The position numbers and the translations under genes were made by a program. A DNA stretch of 64,000 bases, from NCBI GenBank assembly GCA_001801025.1, contig MGWO01000002.1, forward strand, positions 186,001 through 250,000, given 5' to 3'. The notes below the pieces were generated by a model that did no database searches, had not been told where the DNA came from, and saw only the letters and a list, made by a program, of their open reading frames with translations. Shown here in pieces: positions 1-8,447 of this stretch (positions are counted from its first letter, which is position 1; each line of letters opens with the position of its first letter). This DNA comes from Gallionellales bacterium GWA2_54_124. GTDB taxonomy: Bacteria; Pseudomonadota; Gammaproteobacteria; Burkholderiales; Gallionellaceae.

Positions 1-1
1 A

Positions 2-883
2 ACCAATTTGGCAGGTACCAACAAGATGGAAATCCTGTTGTTCAGTCTGGGCAGCGATGAAAAATTTGGCATCAATGTCTTTAAGGTGAAGGAAGTCAGT
101 CAGGCGGGAAAAATTACCCGCACACCCAATATGCCGCGCGGTGTTGATGGCATCGTATCCTTGCGCGGGCATGTGATGCCGGTGCTGAATCTGGCTGAAT
201 TTATGGGGATGTCGCCCGCAACTAAGCATCAGACCATGATGGTGGCTGAGTACAATACACATATCCTGGGATTTTTGGTCGAAGGCGTAGACCGGATTAT
301 TCGGGTTGACTGGGACAAGGTTCGTGCAGCCGAGGGCATGCTGTCAGATAAAGGTGCCCTGATCACCGCAATCACAGAGTTGCCTGATGGTTCGCTGGTG
401 TCGCTGCTTGATGTCGAACAGATTCTGGCTAATGCCTTTGGTGAGGCGATTGTGGGCAATGTTGAGCCTATCGATTCGGGTCATGCATTGTGTGTTTTCT
501 TTGCCGACGATTCGATGGTCGCACGCCGCAAGATCGCCGAAGTGCTCGATAAGATGGGGGTTAAGCATATTCAGGCTAATAGCGGTCGTGAAGCATGGGA
601 CAGGCTTAAAACGATGGCTGATGCGGCTCACAGTACGGGGACTCCGCTGCGCGATCAGATGCAGGTGATACTCACTGATGCAGAAATGCCTGAAATGGAT
701 GGTTACGTATTAACCCAGAATATTAAATCCGATCACCGTTTCGACGGCATCCCGGTCGTGATGCACTCATCCTTGTCATCGGATGCCAATCGCGCAATGG
801 GAAAACGGGTGGGAGTTGATTATTATGTGTCTAAATTCGATTCGATGGTTTTGTCTTCAACGCTCAGACCGTTGTTGACTTAG
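2..883 (+). CDS. cheV: CheV, CheW-receiver coupling protein (5' end cut by window)
   Basis: CheV couples chemoreceptors to CheA through a CheW-like domain, and its C-terminal receiver can be phosphorylated by CheA. The first visible codons read TNLAGTNKMEILLF, which matches CheV a few residues after its start. The true start therefore lies outside the window, and the TTG at 8 is not the start. The CheW-like domain fills about the first 150 residues. The receiver follows, with acidic residues at FADDS, the likely phospho-Asp in LTDAEMPEMDG (codon 677-679) and the conserved lysine in YVSKF. It heads the cheV-cheY-cheZ-cheA block on the same strand. Identification is firm; only the missing N-terminus is unknown. 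Confidence 0.93.
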   Translation, partial: TNLAGTNKMEILLFSLGSDEKFGINVFKVKEVSQAGKITRTPNMPRGVDGIVSLRGHVMPVLNLAEFMGMSPATKHQTMMVAEYNTHILGFLVEGVDRIIRVDWDKVRAAEGMLSDKGALITAITELPDGSLVSLLDVEQILANAFGEAIVGNVEPIDSGHALCVFFADDSMVARRKIAEVLDKMGVKHIQANSGREAWDRLKTMADAAHSTGTPLRDQMQVILTDAEMPEMDGYVLTQNIKSDHRFDGIPVVMHSSLSSDANRAMGKRVGVDYYVSKFDSMVLSSTLRPLLT

Positions 884-887
884 GTGT

Positions 888-998
888 AGGATCGGGGATC
901 GTGGATCGTGGATTGAGCTAAAAGCAGGTCAGAGATATTTTCTCGATCATTGCATCTCAATCTTGAATCCTCAGTCTTCAATCCTTAATCCTGTATTT
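888..998. repeat. Heptad repeat element, family A, inverted arms
   Basis: The gap between cheV and cheY holds a degenerate seven-base repeat in two opposed arms. The left arm (888-915) has four units: AGGATCG, GGGATCG, TGGATCG, TGGATTG. The right arm (957-998) has six units in exact seven-base phase: TCAATCT, TGAATCC, TCAGTCT, TCAATCC, TTAATCC, TGTATTT. The right units are near complements of the left ones, so the transcript could fold into a long imperfect hairpin. It ends just before the cheY ribosome binding site. Confidence 0.75.
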
Positions 999-1009
999 AG
1001 GAGGTTTTC

Positions 1010-1399
1010 ATGGGAATTGAAAGTACGCGGTTTTTGGTGGTAGACGATTTTTCTACGATGCGCCGCATCGTCAGAAATTTGCTCAAAGAGTTGGGATTCG
1101 TCAACGTCCAGGAGGCTGAAGACGGTGTTGAGGCATTAAAGAAATTGCGCGCGGAGACTTACGATTTTGTGGTGTCCGACTGGAATATGCCCAATATGAC
1201 GGGGATTGAATTATTGCGTGAGATTCGGGCGGATGCCAAACTTAAACATCTGCCTGTCTTGATGGTCACGGCAGAAGCTAAGCGCGAAAATATTATCGAA
1301 GCGGCTCAGGCGGGTGCGTCCGGTTATGTGGTCAAGCCGTTTACGGCTGCCACGCTGGATGAAAAGTTGAAAAAAATATTTCAAAACATGAATAAGTGA
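1010..1399 (+). CDS. cheY: CheY, chemotaxis response regulator
   Basis: Single-domain receiver of 129 residues that carries phosphate from CheA to the flagellar switch protein FliM. All CheY landmarks keep E. coli numbering: D12/D13, phospho-acceptor D57 in SDWNMPNM, T87 and K109. An AGGAGG ribosome site (999-1004) precedes the ATG. It is followed almost at once by cheZ, as expected for a CheY with a dedicated phosphatase. The close match to enterobacterial CheY makes this the likely motor-binding CheY, rather than the second CheY at 5447. That choice is inference. Confidence 0.95.
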   Translation: MGIESTRFLVVDDFSTMRRIVRNLLKELGFVNVQEAEDGVEALKKLRAETYDFVVSDWNMPNMTGIELLREIRADAKLKHLPVLMVTAEAKRENIIEAAQAGASGYVVKPFTAATLDEKLKKIFQNMNK

Positions 1400-1407
1400 G
1401 AGCTGAT

Positions 1408-2133
1408 ATGGCCACCCAAAATGCAGTCGATGAATGTGACGATTTAGAATCGCTGTTTGACAGCATCGTTGCAGCAAATGCTCTTGAAGAGCCGTTCGTT
1501 CCAGTCACTTCTGAAAAGGGTGTAGTCGCTTCGGGTAATGTGCTCAATCAGTTAGGGCAGATGACGCGGACATTGCACGACACCCTGCGCGAGCTAGGGT
1601 TAAATAAGGAGATTGAAAAGGCAACTTCTTCAATTCCTGATGCGCGAGATCGCTTAAATTATGTTGCCACGTTGACGCAACAGGCGGCCGAGCGCGTATT
1701 GAACGCAACGGAAGCTGCGCAACCGCTGGTGCAGAATATGGAGCTGGAGGCACATCGATTAGGCGGGCAGTGGCAGATGTTGTTTAATAAACAGTTGAAT
1801 GTTGATCAATTCAAAGCACTGGTGATGGAAACTCAGGCCTTTTTAGAAAACGTGCCTAAGCAGACCAAGATGACCAACTCGTATCTGATGGAAATCATGA
1901 TGGCGCAGGACTTTCAGGATTTAACCGGTCAGGTGATCAAAAAAATTATTGAGCTCACGCAGAGTATGGAGCAGCAACTGCTTGCGTTGTTGCTGGAAAA
2001 TGCCCCTCCTGCAGTTAAGGCGGAATATGATGCCGGTCTATTGAATGGTCCGGTCATCAATCCGCATTTACGTACTAATGTTGTGACCAGTCAAGATCAG
2101 GTGGATGATTTATTAGAGAGTTTGGGATTTTAA
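1408..2133 (+). CDS. cheZ: CheZ, CheY-P phosphatase
   Basis: CheZ removes phosphate from CheY-P and ends the tumble/turn signal. The protein has 241 residues. It carries the catalytic helix motif AQDFQDLTGQVI, with the glutamine that attacks CheY-P, and the C-terminal CheY-binding tail DQVDDLLESLGF. A longer frame starts with GTG at 1396, overlapping the cheY stop. The ATG at 1408 is chosen because MATQNAV begins the family-like part and a GAGAG sits upstream. It lies between cheY and cheA in one operon. Confidence 0.93.
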   Translation: MATQNAVDECDDLESLFDSIVAANALEEPFVPVTSEKGVVASGNVLNQLGQMTRTLHDTLRELGLNKEIEKATSSIPDARDRLNYVATLTQQAAERVLNATEAAQPLVQNMELEAHRLGGQWQMLFNKQLNVDQFKALVMETQAFLENVPKQTKMTNSYLMEIMMAQDFQDLTGQVIKKIIELTQSMEQQLLALLLENAPPAVKAEYDAGLLNGPVINPHLRTNVVTSQDQVDDLLESLGF

Positions 2134-2167
2134 TTAATTCTGGTAAGTTGAACGGCACTTCGTGCCT

Positions 2168-2243
2168 CAGTAGTTAGTGGAGCATCGATGCCGCACCGGA
2201 AAGTAGCTAACTATTTTCCTGCTCACCACTCACCACTCCCCAT
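2168..2243. repeat. Heptad repeat element, family B, inverted arms
   Basis: The 122-base gap before cheA carries a second type of seven-base repeat. The left arm is near 2168-2182 (AGTAGTT, AGTGGAG). The right arm is at 2223-2243 (TCACCAC, TCACCAC, TCCCCAT), with a CTAACTA complement of the left arm near 2207-2213. The right arm ends just before the AGGAG ribosome site of cheA. It could fold as an imperfect hairpin. Confidence 0.6.
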
Positions 2244-2255
2244 AGGAGAAGTAAC

Positions 2256-4106
2256 ATGAATGATTTTGCAGGCATGGAAGAACTGTTGAGCGATTTTTTG
2301 CTTGAGGCGGGCGAAATGCTCTCCGATGTAGATAGCAAGCTGATGGAGCTGGAGAAGCGACCTAACGACAGCAATCTGCTGAACGAGGTTTTTAGGGGAT
2401 TTCATACCATTAAGGGAGGTGCTGGTTTTCTTAACGCCACAGAACTTGTGACGTTGTGCCACCTGACCGAAAATTTGTTCGATAAGCTGCGAAACCGCGA
2501 ATTGATCCTGAGTGCAGAACTGATGGATGTGATTTTCGCTGCGACCGCGGAAGTCAAGAAAATGTTCGGTGCGCTGCAGCAAAGCCAGCAGCCGCAGGGA
2601 GCACCCGGGCATATTCTTGATAATCTCAAGGCCGCGCTAGAAGGACGCTCTGTCATGGCCGAAGTCAATACACCGCCGGTTGTCACTGCACCTTCATCGG
2701 ATATGTTTGCACCGGCTCAGCCTGCTTCCAATGTAGACTGGAACGCGCTCTACACGGCTTTGACGGGAACCGATATCGTCGCGACAGTGGGCGTGACGCG
2801 TGATGAGGTAAAAATTGCTGAGGCGATCTCGGAAGAGGAATCGACCCGCAAGGCGTTCGGCCGTCGTACCAATGATGTGCCGGGTGCAACGGTGGGCCGC
2901 CGCGATGGCGACGTCATGGTCAAGGAAGCGAAAGAGACCACCATCCGCGTCGATACGGAGCGTCTCGATCAGGTGTTGAATCTGTCAGGCGAAATCGGCC
3001 TGACCAAAAACCGTTTGAATCATTTGCGTTCGGATATCTTGCAGGGACGTCATGATGTGGACACCTTGCGAGAATTAGATCAGTCGGTCACGCAATTGGA
3101 TATGCTGGTCGTTAATTTGCAAAACGCGGTCATGAAAACGCGTATGCAGCCGATTGGCCGTTTGTTCAAGAAATATCCGCGACTGGCGCGAGATCTGGCA
3201 CGATCGCTGGGTAAGGATGTCGAGCTGGTGTTGACCGGTGAAGACACCGAAATGGACAAGACGATGATCGAAGATTTGAACGATCCGCTGGTCCATCTGG
3301 TGCGCAATGCGGTCGATCACGGCGTTGAAACCATCGAAGGTCGTATTGCGGCCGGCAAACCGGAACTCAGTCAGGTCGAATTGAGTGCGCGTCACGAGGG
3401 CGACCATATTCTGATTACGATTGCCGATGACGGCCGCGGCATGCGTCCGGAAGTCATCCGCAACAAGGCGATCGAAAAGGGGCTGCTGACCAACGAGGTG
3501 GCCAATACATTAGATGAAAATCAATGTCTGGAGCTGATTTTCCTGCCCGGCTTTTCTACCAAGGATGAGATTTCCAGCGTATCCGGGCGCGGTGTTGGTA
3601 TGGATGTGGTGAAAACCAACATTCAGAAGCTTAACGGTTCGATTAATATCGATTCGATACCGGGAAAAGGAAGTGTATTTACTATCTCATTACCGCTGAC
3701 ACTGGCGATTCTGCCGGTGTTGATACTGCGTCTGGGTGACCAGTCCTTTGCGGTGCCGTTGTCTATGGTGCGCGAGATTTTGTCGGTGACACCGGGCCAA
3801 TTGCAAAAAATTTCAGGGCGAGCCACGATGGTCGTGCGCGGCGAAGTGTTGCCGGTATTGCCACTGGCGCAACTGATCGGCTGGGATGCGTCAGACCGCG
3901 AACCGGAAGTCGGTGTGTTGATGCAGTTTGGCAGTAGCAGCTTCATTTTGTCGGCCGACGGGTTTGCGGGTCACGACGATGTCGTGATCAAGTCGCTCGA
4001 TACCTTCCGTCCCAAAGGCGTAGCCGGTGTGACGATGTCCAGCGAAGGTGATATCGTGCTGATTTTAGATATCAAAGAGTTGCTCAGTGATGTGCGTGGA
4101 AATTAA
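2256..4106 (+). CDS. cheA: CheA, chemotaxis histidine kinase (first copy)
   Basis: Sensor kinase of 616 residues that autophosphorylates and passes phosphate to CheY and CheB. Domains in order: an HPt domain with phospho-His H50 in FRGFHTIKGGAGF, a linker to about 225, a dimerisation helix pair (about 230-290), and a HATPase domain with N box LVHLVRNAVDHG, G1 IADDGRGM, F box PGFSTKDE and G2 SGRGVGMDVV. A CheW-like regulatory domain ends the protein (about 475-610). No clear P2 CheY-binding domain is visible in the short linker. A second CheA lies at 5829; the two differ in length and linker, so they are not a recent duplication. Confidence 0.95.
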   Translation: MNDFAGMEELLSDFLLEAGEMLSDVDSKLMELEKRPNDSNLLNEVFRGFHTIKGGAGFLNATELVTLCHLTENLFDKLRNRELILSAELMDVIFAATAEVKKMFGALQQSQQPQGAPGHILDNLKAALEGRSVMAEVNTPPVVTAPSSDMFAPAQPASNVDWNALYTALTGTDIVATVGVTRDEVKIAEAISEEESTRKAFGRRTNDVPGATVGRRDGDVMVKEAKETTIRVDTERLDQVLNLSGEIGLTKNRLNHLRSDILQGRHDVDTLRELDQSVTQLDMLVVNLQNAVMKTRMQPIGRLFKKYPRLARDLARSLGKDVELVLTGEDTEMDKTMIEDLNDPLVHLVRNAVDHGVETIEGRIAAGKPELSQVELSARHEGDHILITIADDGRGMRPEVIRNKAIEKGLLTNEVANTLDENQCLELIFLPGFSTKDEISSVSGRGVGMDVVKTNIQKLNGSINIDSIPGKGSVFTISLPLTLAILPVLILRLGDQSFAVPLSMVREILSVTPGQLQKISGRATMVVRGEVLPVLPLAQLIGWDASDREPEVGVLMQFGSSSFILSADGFAGHDDVVIKSLDTFRPKGVAGVTMSSEGDIVLILDIKELLSDVRGN

Positions 4107-4114
4107 ATGCAGTA

Positions 4115-4140
4115 AATAGTAAGTCTTAAGTGGTGAGCTT
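4115..4140. repeat. Short heptad-like repeat, family B
   Basis: After the cheA stop, the units AATAGTA, AGTCTTA, AGTGGTG and AGCTTG recall the family B heptads. The copy is short, and a clear second arm is not seen, though 4160-4180 holds a weak complement. It is listed because it sits in the same position (just downstream of a stop in an operon gap) as the better copies. Confidence 0.35.
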
Positions 4141-4188
4141 GTTGCAAGAGTTCGCCCGCCATTTTGACTTTCACTGGGGGTTTGTGAG

Positions 4189-5361
4189 ATGCCTGTTGTT
4201 ATTGTCATTGTCGTTATCGCTGCGCTACTGCATTCAGCGACAGTCTTTTTTATGTCAGGGAATTGGACATTGCTGCTGCATGGTGTGATTACGCTGGCAG
4301 CGCTAGTGTCCCTGTTTGTTTGGCTTCGTCGCGACACCGTTCAGGAGGTTGTCTGCACCCAATCAGCATCGGTTGGCAATATGGCTGTTGATGGACTGCT
4401 GTTAAATACCCATGCACACTTTTCTGCACAATTTAACGGCGCTAATCAGGATCTGCATCAGGTGCAAAATTTGATCGGGGATGCGATCGAAAAGTTGATG
4501 TCGAGTTTTACCGGTATGCATCAATTGATCGAGGAGCAGCGTGAAATTGGGCGTGCGGTGACCGCAGGATCTGATAGCAGCCGGGATTCAGCGATGGCAG
4601 ATCAATTGAATGAGACTGCGGAAACATTGAAAATGCTGGTGGGCAGTATTATCAGCAACAGCAAGGCCGGTGTTGAGCTGATTGAAAAGATGGAGGCTGT
4701 GGGTGACCAGATCAAGGGGATACTCGACGTGTTGGGTGAAATCGACGCGATTTCAAAACAGACTAATTTATTGTCTTTAAATGCGGCGATTGAGGCTGCA
4801 CGTGCGGGCGAATCCGGGCGCGGTTTCGCGGTGGTGGCTGATGAAGTGCGCAAATTGTCTGATCGTGCCGCACATTTTAGCAGTCAGATCCGCGGCAATA
4901 TTAAGCATGTACATCAAGCAGTTGAAGAAACTGAAGTGTATATCAGTCGTATGGCTTCTCTCGATATGGGCTTTGCGCTTGAATCGAAAAATAAACTGGA
5001 TAACAGCCTGACCTATGTGCAGCAGTTGAATCATAAAATGTCCGAGGTGATTATCAAGCAGAATGAAATATCCGGCCGGGTTGATACCGTTGTAGGTTCA
5101 GCGGTAACATCGCTTCAGTTTCAGGATATTGCCGGACAGCTGCTGGGCCATTCCCGCCTGAGACTGGATACGATGCAGGAAGTCTGGCAGCAGATAGAAG
5201 AAATGGCCAAGCGTGAGCAGTCCGGTGTGCCGGTCACACAAGGCGAACTTGAACAGGCGACTCAAAGCATTTCAGAATTGTTTGCCAAGGCAGGGCAAGT
5301 AAGCTCACGCAATCCGGTACGTCAGGATAAAATGGTAAGCGATGAGATTGAGTTATTTTGA
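4189..5361 (+). CDS. Methyl-accepting chemotaxis protein without periplasmic domain
   Basis: Chemoreceptor-like protein of 390 residues. Two hydrophobic stretches (about 1-20 and 25-44) with almost no loop between them anchor it, so no periplasmic sensor domain is present. The cytoplasmic signalling hairpin is clear, with the conserved tip around [20 protein letters not shown] and [16 protein letters not shown] later helix has [11 protein letters not shown] (QFQDIAGQ at 5116-5139), close to the catalytic motif of CheZ. It sits between the two che blocks. It probably senses an internal or membrane-related cue, or acts through partners; the signal is unknown. Confidence 0.88.
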   Translation: MPVVIVIVVIAALLHSATVFFMSGNWTLLLHGVITLAALVSLFVWLRRDTVQEVVCTQSASVGNMAVDGLLLNTHAHFSAQFNGANQDLHQVQNLIGDAIEKLMSSFTGMHQLIEEQREIGRAVTAGSDSSRDSAMADQLNETAETLKMLVGSIISNSKAGVELIEKMEAVGDQIKGILDVLGEIDAISKQTNLLSLNAAIEAARAGESGRGFAVVADEVRKLSDRAAHFSSQIRGNIKHVHQAVEETEVYISRMASLDMGFALESKNKLDNSLTYVQQLNHKMSEVIIKQNEISGRVDTVVGSAVTSLQFQDIAGQLLGHSRLRLDTMQEVWQQIEEMAKREQSGVPVTQGELEQATQSISELFAKAGQVSSRNPVRQDKMVSDEIELF

Positions 5362-5446
5362 TTCGCTGTCCGTTGTATAGCGTCCCCTCGTAATAACCGC
5401 ATCAGAAGTTGCTTGTGCAGTAAATTTAATTTTTTGGAGAGGTAAC

Positions 5447-5812
5447 ATGGCAAAAACGGTTCTTAGTGTCGACGATTCTGGCTCCATTCGTCAGATGGTT
5501 TCATTTACCTTGAAAAGTGCTGGCTATACCGTCATCGAAGCAGTCGACGGTCAGGATGGCTTGGATAAGGCAAAACAGAAAACGGTTGATCTGGTATTGA
5601 CCGATCAGAATATGCCACGCATGGACGGACTGACTTTAATCAAATCGTTACGTGCCATGCCGAGTTATCGCAGTGTACCCATTTTGATGTTAACCACTGA
5701 ATCGGGCGATGCGATGAAGGCGCAGGGCAAGGCGGCTGGTGCGACTGGCTGGATCGTCAAACCCTTTGATCCGCAGAAGTTGCTGGAAGTGGTTAAAAAA
5801 GTTATCGGCTAA
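5447..5812 (+). CDS. cheY: CheY-like response regulator (second copy)
   Basis: Single-domain receiver of 121 residues with D9/D10, phospho-acceptor D53 in LTDQNMPRMDG, the threonine in LMLTTES and the lysine in IVKPFDP. GGAGAGG stands upstream of the ATG. It lies 16 bases before the second cheA and so is likely its direct partner. It is shorter than the first CheY and differs from it around the motor-binding face, so it may act as a phosphate sink or signal elsewhere. That role is inference. Confidence 0.92.
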   Translation: MAKTVLSVDDSGSIRQMVSFTLKSAGYTVIEAVDGQDGLDKAKQKTVDLVLTDQNMPRMDGLTLIKSLRAMPSYRSVPILMLTTESGDAMKAQGKAAGATGWIVKPFDPQKLLEVVKKVIG

Positions 5813-5828
5813 TTTCTGAAAGCACTCC

Positions 5829-7853
5829 GTGAGCATTGATATTACTCAGTTTTATCAGGTTTTTTTCGAGGAAGCCGCAGAGCATCTGGCTACCATGGAG
5901 TCGTTGCTGCTAGGTCTGGACGTATCGGATCCGAGTCTGGATGAGCTGAACGCAATTTTTCGTTCCGCGCATTCGATTAAGGGGGGGAGTGGTACCTTTG
6001 GCTTCGATGACATGACGCAGGTTACCCACATTCTGGAAAATTTGCTTGATCGCCTGCGCAAACAGGAAATGAAGCTGACTGACGAAATGGTCAATGTGTT
6101 TCTGGATGCGGGTGACGTAATACATATGCAGTTGGATGCCCACCGCGGGGAAGGCGTTGTCGATCAAGACCGTGTTACCGCGGTTTGCGACAAGTTGGCC
6201 AGTCTGACAGCGGATACCCCGCATGCCGCACCAGCGGTGAATGCGGTCGAAGACAATTCCGATTCGGGATTTTTCGATGACGTTCCGCCGCTTGCCCCGG
6301 TTGCAAGCCAAGACGAGTCCTATGGTTTCTTTACGGATGAGCCAGTGGCTGATGCAGGCTATGGTTTTTTTGATGATGAGCCGGTGGCGCCGTCAGTTGA
6401 TGCCGGATACGGATTTTTTGATGAAGAGGCCGTATTGTCGGACGCCGCTGAATTTGCCATGGTCGCTGTCGCACATGACGCTGCGCAGGGTTACGGTATG
6501 TTTGTGGACGAGCCAACGCAGTTCCCGTCTACGCCTCAGCAGGCCCAGCAGGAAGCGCAGCAGGGCTATGGCTTCTTCAAGAAAATTGTGCCGGTAGTTG
6601 ATTCAAAACCGGCAGCACCCGCTGAATCCGTTGTTGTCCGCAAAGCCAGCGAGAAGGCCGCTGTCAGCGCGTCCGGGGATACCTCCATTCGTGTCAATGT
6701 CGAGAAGGTCGATCAGCTGATCAATTTAGTGGGCGAATTGGTGATTACTCAGGCCATGCTGGCGGAGTCTGCGGGGCACATAGATGGCGTACTATCGGAA
6801 AAACTGCAAGCCGGTTTGCATCAGTTGGAGCGTAATACCCGTGATTTACAGGAAGTGATCATGTCGGTGCGCATGTTGCCGATTTCTTTTGTGTTCAGTC
6901 GTTTTCCGCGCGTGGTGCGTGACCTGGCCGCAAAATTGGGCAAGCAGGTTGAGTTGAAGACGCTGGGCGAAGGTACCGAGCTTGATAAAGGACTGATCGA
7001 AAAAATTGCCGATCCGCTCACGCATCTGGTACGCAACAGTCTGGATCACGGTATCGAGTCGCCTGATGTTCGCGTCGCGAAGGGAAAACCTCCAAAAGGT
7101 ACGATTACGTTAAAAGCCTCGCATCAGGGCGGCAATATTGTGATCGATGTGTCCGATGATGGTGGCGGGTTAAACCGCAGCAAGATACTTTCCAAGGCGC
7201 GTGAACGCGGCATGGCGCTGCGTGATGACATGACGGATTCGGAAGTGTGGATGCTGATTTTCGAAGCGGGATTTTCGACCGCTGATGTGGTGAGCGATGT
7301 ATCAGGTCGCGGTGTCGGCATGGATGTGGTCAAGCGCAATATTGCCGCGATGGGCGGTCGGGTCGATATCGATTCGGTCGAGGGGATGGGCTCGCGAATT
7401 TCGATACGCCTGCCATTGACGCTGGCGATACTCGACGGCCTGTCTGTGGCGGTGGGGGAGCAGACTTATATTATTCCTCTGGCCTATATTATCGAGTCGC
7501 TGCAAATGGCGGACAGTGATTTACGTACGGTCAGCGGCGGGGGGCATCTGGTTCATGTGCGCGGTGAATATTTGCCGGTCGTAGCGTTACACGAGCTGTT
7601 TAAATTGCCGCGCAATGACACTATCGATTCGCGCATCGTTGTTATCGTTGAATCAGACGGTAAGAAGGTCGCGTTGCTGGTAGATGAATTGATCGGTCAG
7701 CATCAGGTGGTGATCAAGAGTCTGGAGTCAAACTTCCGCAAGTTGCCCGGTATTTCCGGTGCGACCATTATGGGCGATGGAAAAGTTGCCTTGATTCTCG
7801 ATGTGTCGGTGATCTGTCTTGCGCCATCCAGACAAAATAAGCTGGAGGCGTGA
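5829..7853 (+). CDS. cheA: CheA, chemotaxis histidine kinase (second copy) with repeated YGFF linker
   Basis: Kinase of 674 residues starting at GTG. The HPt domain carries H48 in FRSAHSIKGGSGTFG. A linker (about 140-255) in place of a recognisable P2 domain holds about six short acidic repeats of the type YGFFxDEP. Then come the dimerisation helices, a HATPase with N box THLVRNSLDHG, G1 VSDDGGGL, F box AGFSTADVVS and G2 SGRGVGMDVV, and a C-terminal CheW-like domain. It is followed by cheW, an mcp, cheR, cheD and cheB, which makes it the kinase of the adaptation-competent array. The start follows the cheY stop by 16 bases. Confidence 0.94.
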   Translation: MSIDITQFYQVFFEEAAEHLATMESLLLGLDVSDPSLDELNAIFRSAHSIKGGSGTFGFDDMTQVTHILENLLDRLRKQEMKLTDEMVNVFLDAGDVIHMQLDAHRGEGVVDQDRVTAVCDKLASLTADTPHAAPAVNAVEDNSDSGFFDDVPPLAPVASQDESYGFFTDEPVADAGYGFFDDEPVAPSVDAGYGFFDEEAVLSDAAEFAMVAVAHDAAQGYGMFVDEPTQFPSTPQQAQQEAQQGYGFFKKIVPVVDSKPAAPAESVVVRKASEKAAVSASGDTSIRVNVEKVDQLINLVGELVITQAMLAESAGHIDGVLSEKLQAGLHQLERNTRDLQEVIMSVRMLPISFVFSRFPRVVRDLAAKLGKQVELKTLGEGTELDKGLIEKIADPLTHLVRNSLDHGIESPDVRVAKGKPPKGTITLKASHQGGNIVIDVSDDGGGLNRSKILSKARERGMALRDDMTDSEVWMLIFEAGFSTADVVSDVSGRGVGMDVVKRNIAAMGGRVDIDSVEGMGSRISIRLPLTLAILDGLSVAVGEQTYIIPLAYIIESLQMADSDLRTVSGGGHLVHVRGEYLPVVALHELFKLPRNDTIDSRIVVIVESDGKKVALLVDELIGQHQVVIKSLESNFRKLPGISGATIMGDGKVALILDVSVICLAPSRQNKLEA

Positions 7854-7913
7854 GGTCTGTATTACAAAAAAATCAGGCCGCAGGCTTGAAATCCGCAAAA
7901 GGGTGAGGTGAAT

Positions 7914-8396
7914 ATGGCAAATGATAATGTGGCATCCGGTATGTCCAATAATGAGTTTCTGACTTTTATTCTGGGTCAGGAGGAATATGGTATTGATATT
8001 CTCAAGGTGCAGGAGATACGCGGTTACGATGCGGTGACCGGCATTGCCAATATGCCTGAATTCATCAAAGGGGTGATTAACCTGCGCGGAATTATTGTGC
8101 CGATTGTTGACTTGCGTATTAAATTCGGCTTGCCGGATGTCACTTATGATGCCTTTACCGTGGTCATCATACTGAATCTTGGCACGCGGGTGGTGGGGAT
8201 TGTCGTTGATAGTGTTTCAGATGTATTGACGCTCAAAGCAGAGCAGATTCGCGCTGTGCCTGAGCTGTCAGCCAAGCTCGATACCCGTTATATCTTGGGG
8301 TTGGGTACGGTTGATGAGCGTATGCTGATTCTGGTTGATATCGAACAGTTGATGCTGGGTCAGGAAATGGCGCTGGTTGATGAAGTGCTGGCATAA
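7914..8396 (+). CDS. cheW: CheW, receptor-kinase coupling protein
   Basis: CheW links chemoreceptors to CheA. This single-domain protein of 160 residues shows the usual pattern: [22 protein letters not shown] at the start, [13 protein letters not shown] and [11 protein letters not shown] in the middle, and [20 protein letters not shown] near the end. The ATG at 7914 is preferred over the in-frame GTG at 7908, because GGGTGAGG lies at the right distance. It is the only stand-alone CheW in the window, so both CheA copies may share it, together with CheV. Confidence 0.94.
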   Translation: MANDNVASGMSNNEFLTFILGQEEYGIDILKVQEIRGYDAVTGIANMPEFIKGVINLRGIIVPIVDLRIKFGLPDVTYDAFTVVIILNLGTRVVGIVVDSVSDVLTLKAEQIRAVPELSAKLDTRYILGLGTVDERMLILVDIEQLMLGQEMALVDEVLA

Positions 8397-8447
8397 GTTG
8401 ATTTTTAATAAATAAAAAAACTAAAAATAGCGCGAAGAGGAGAGAAC

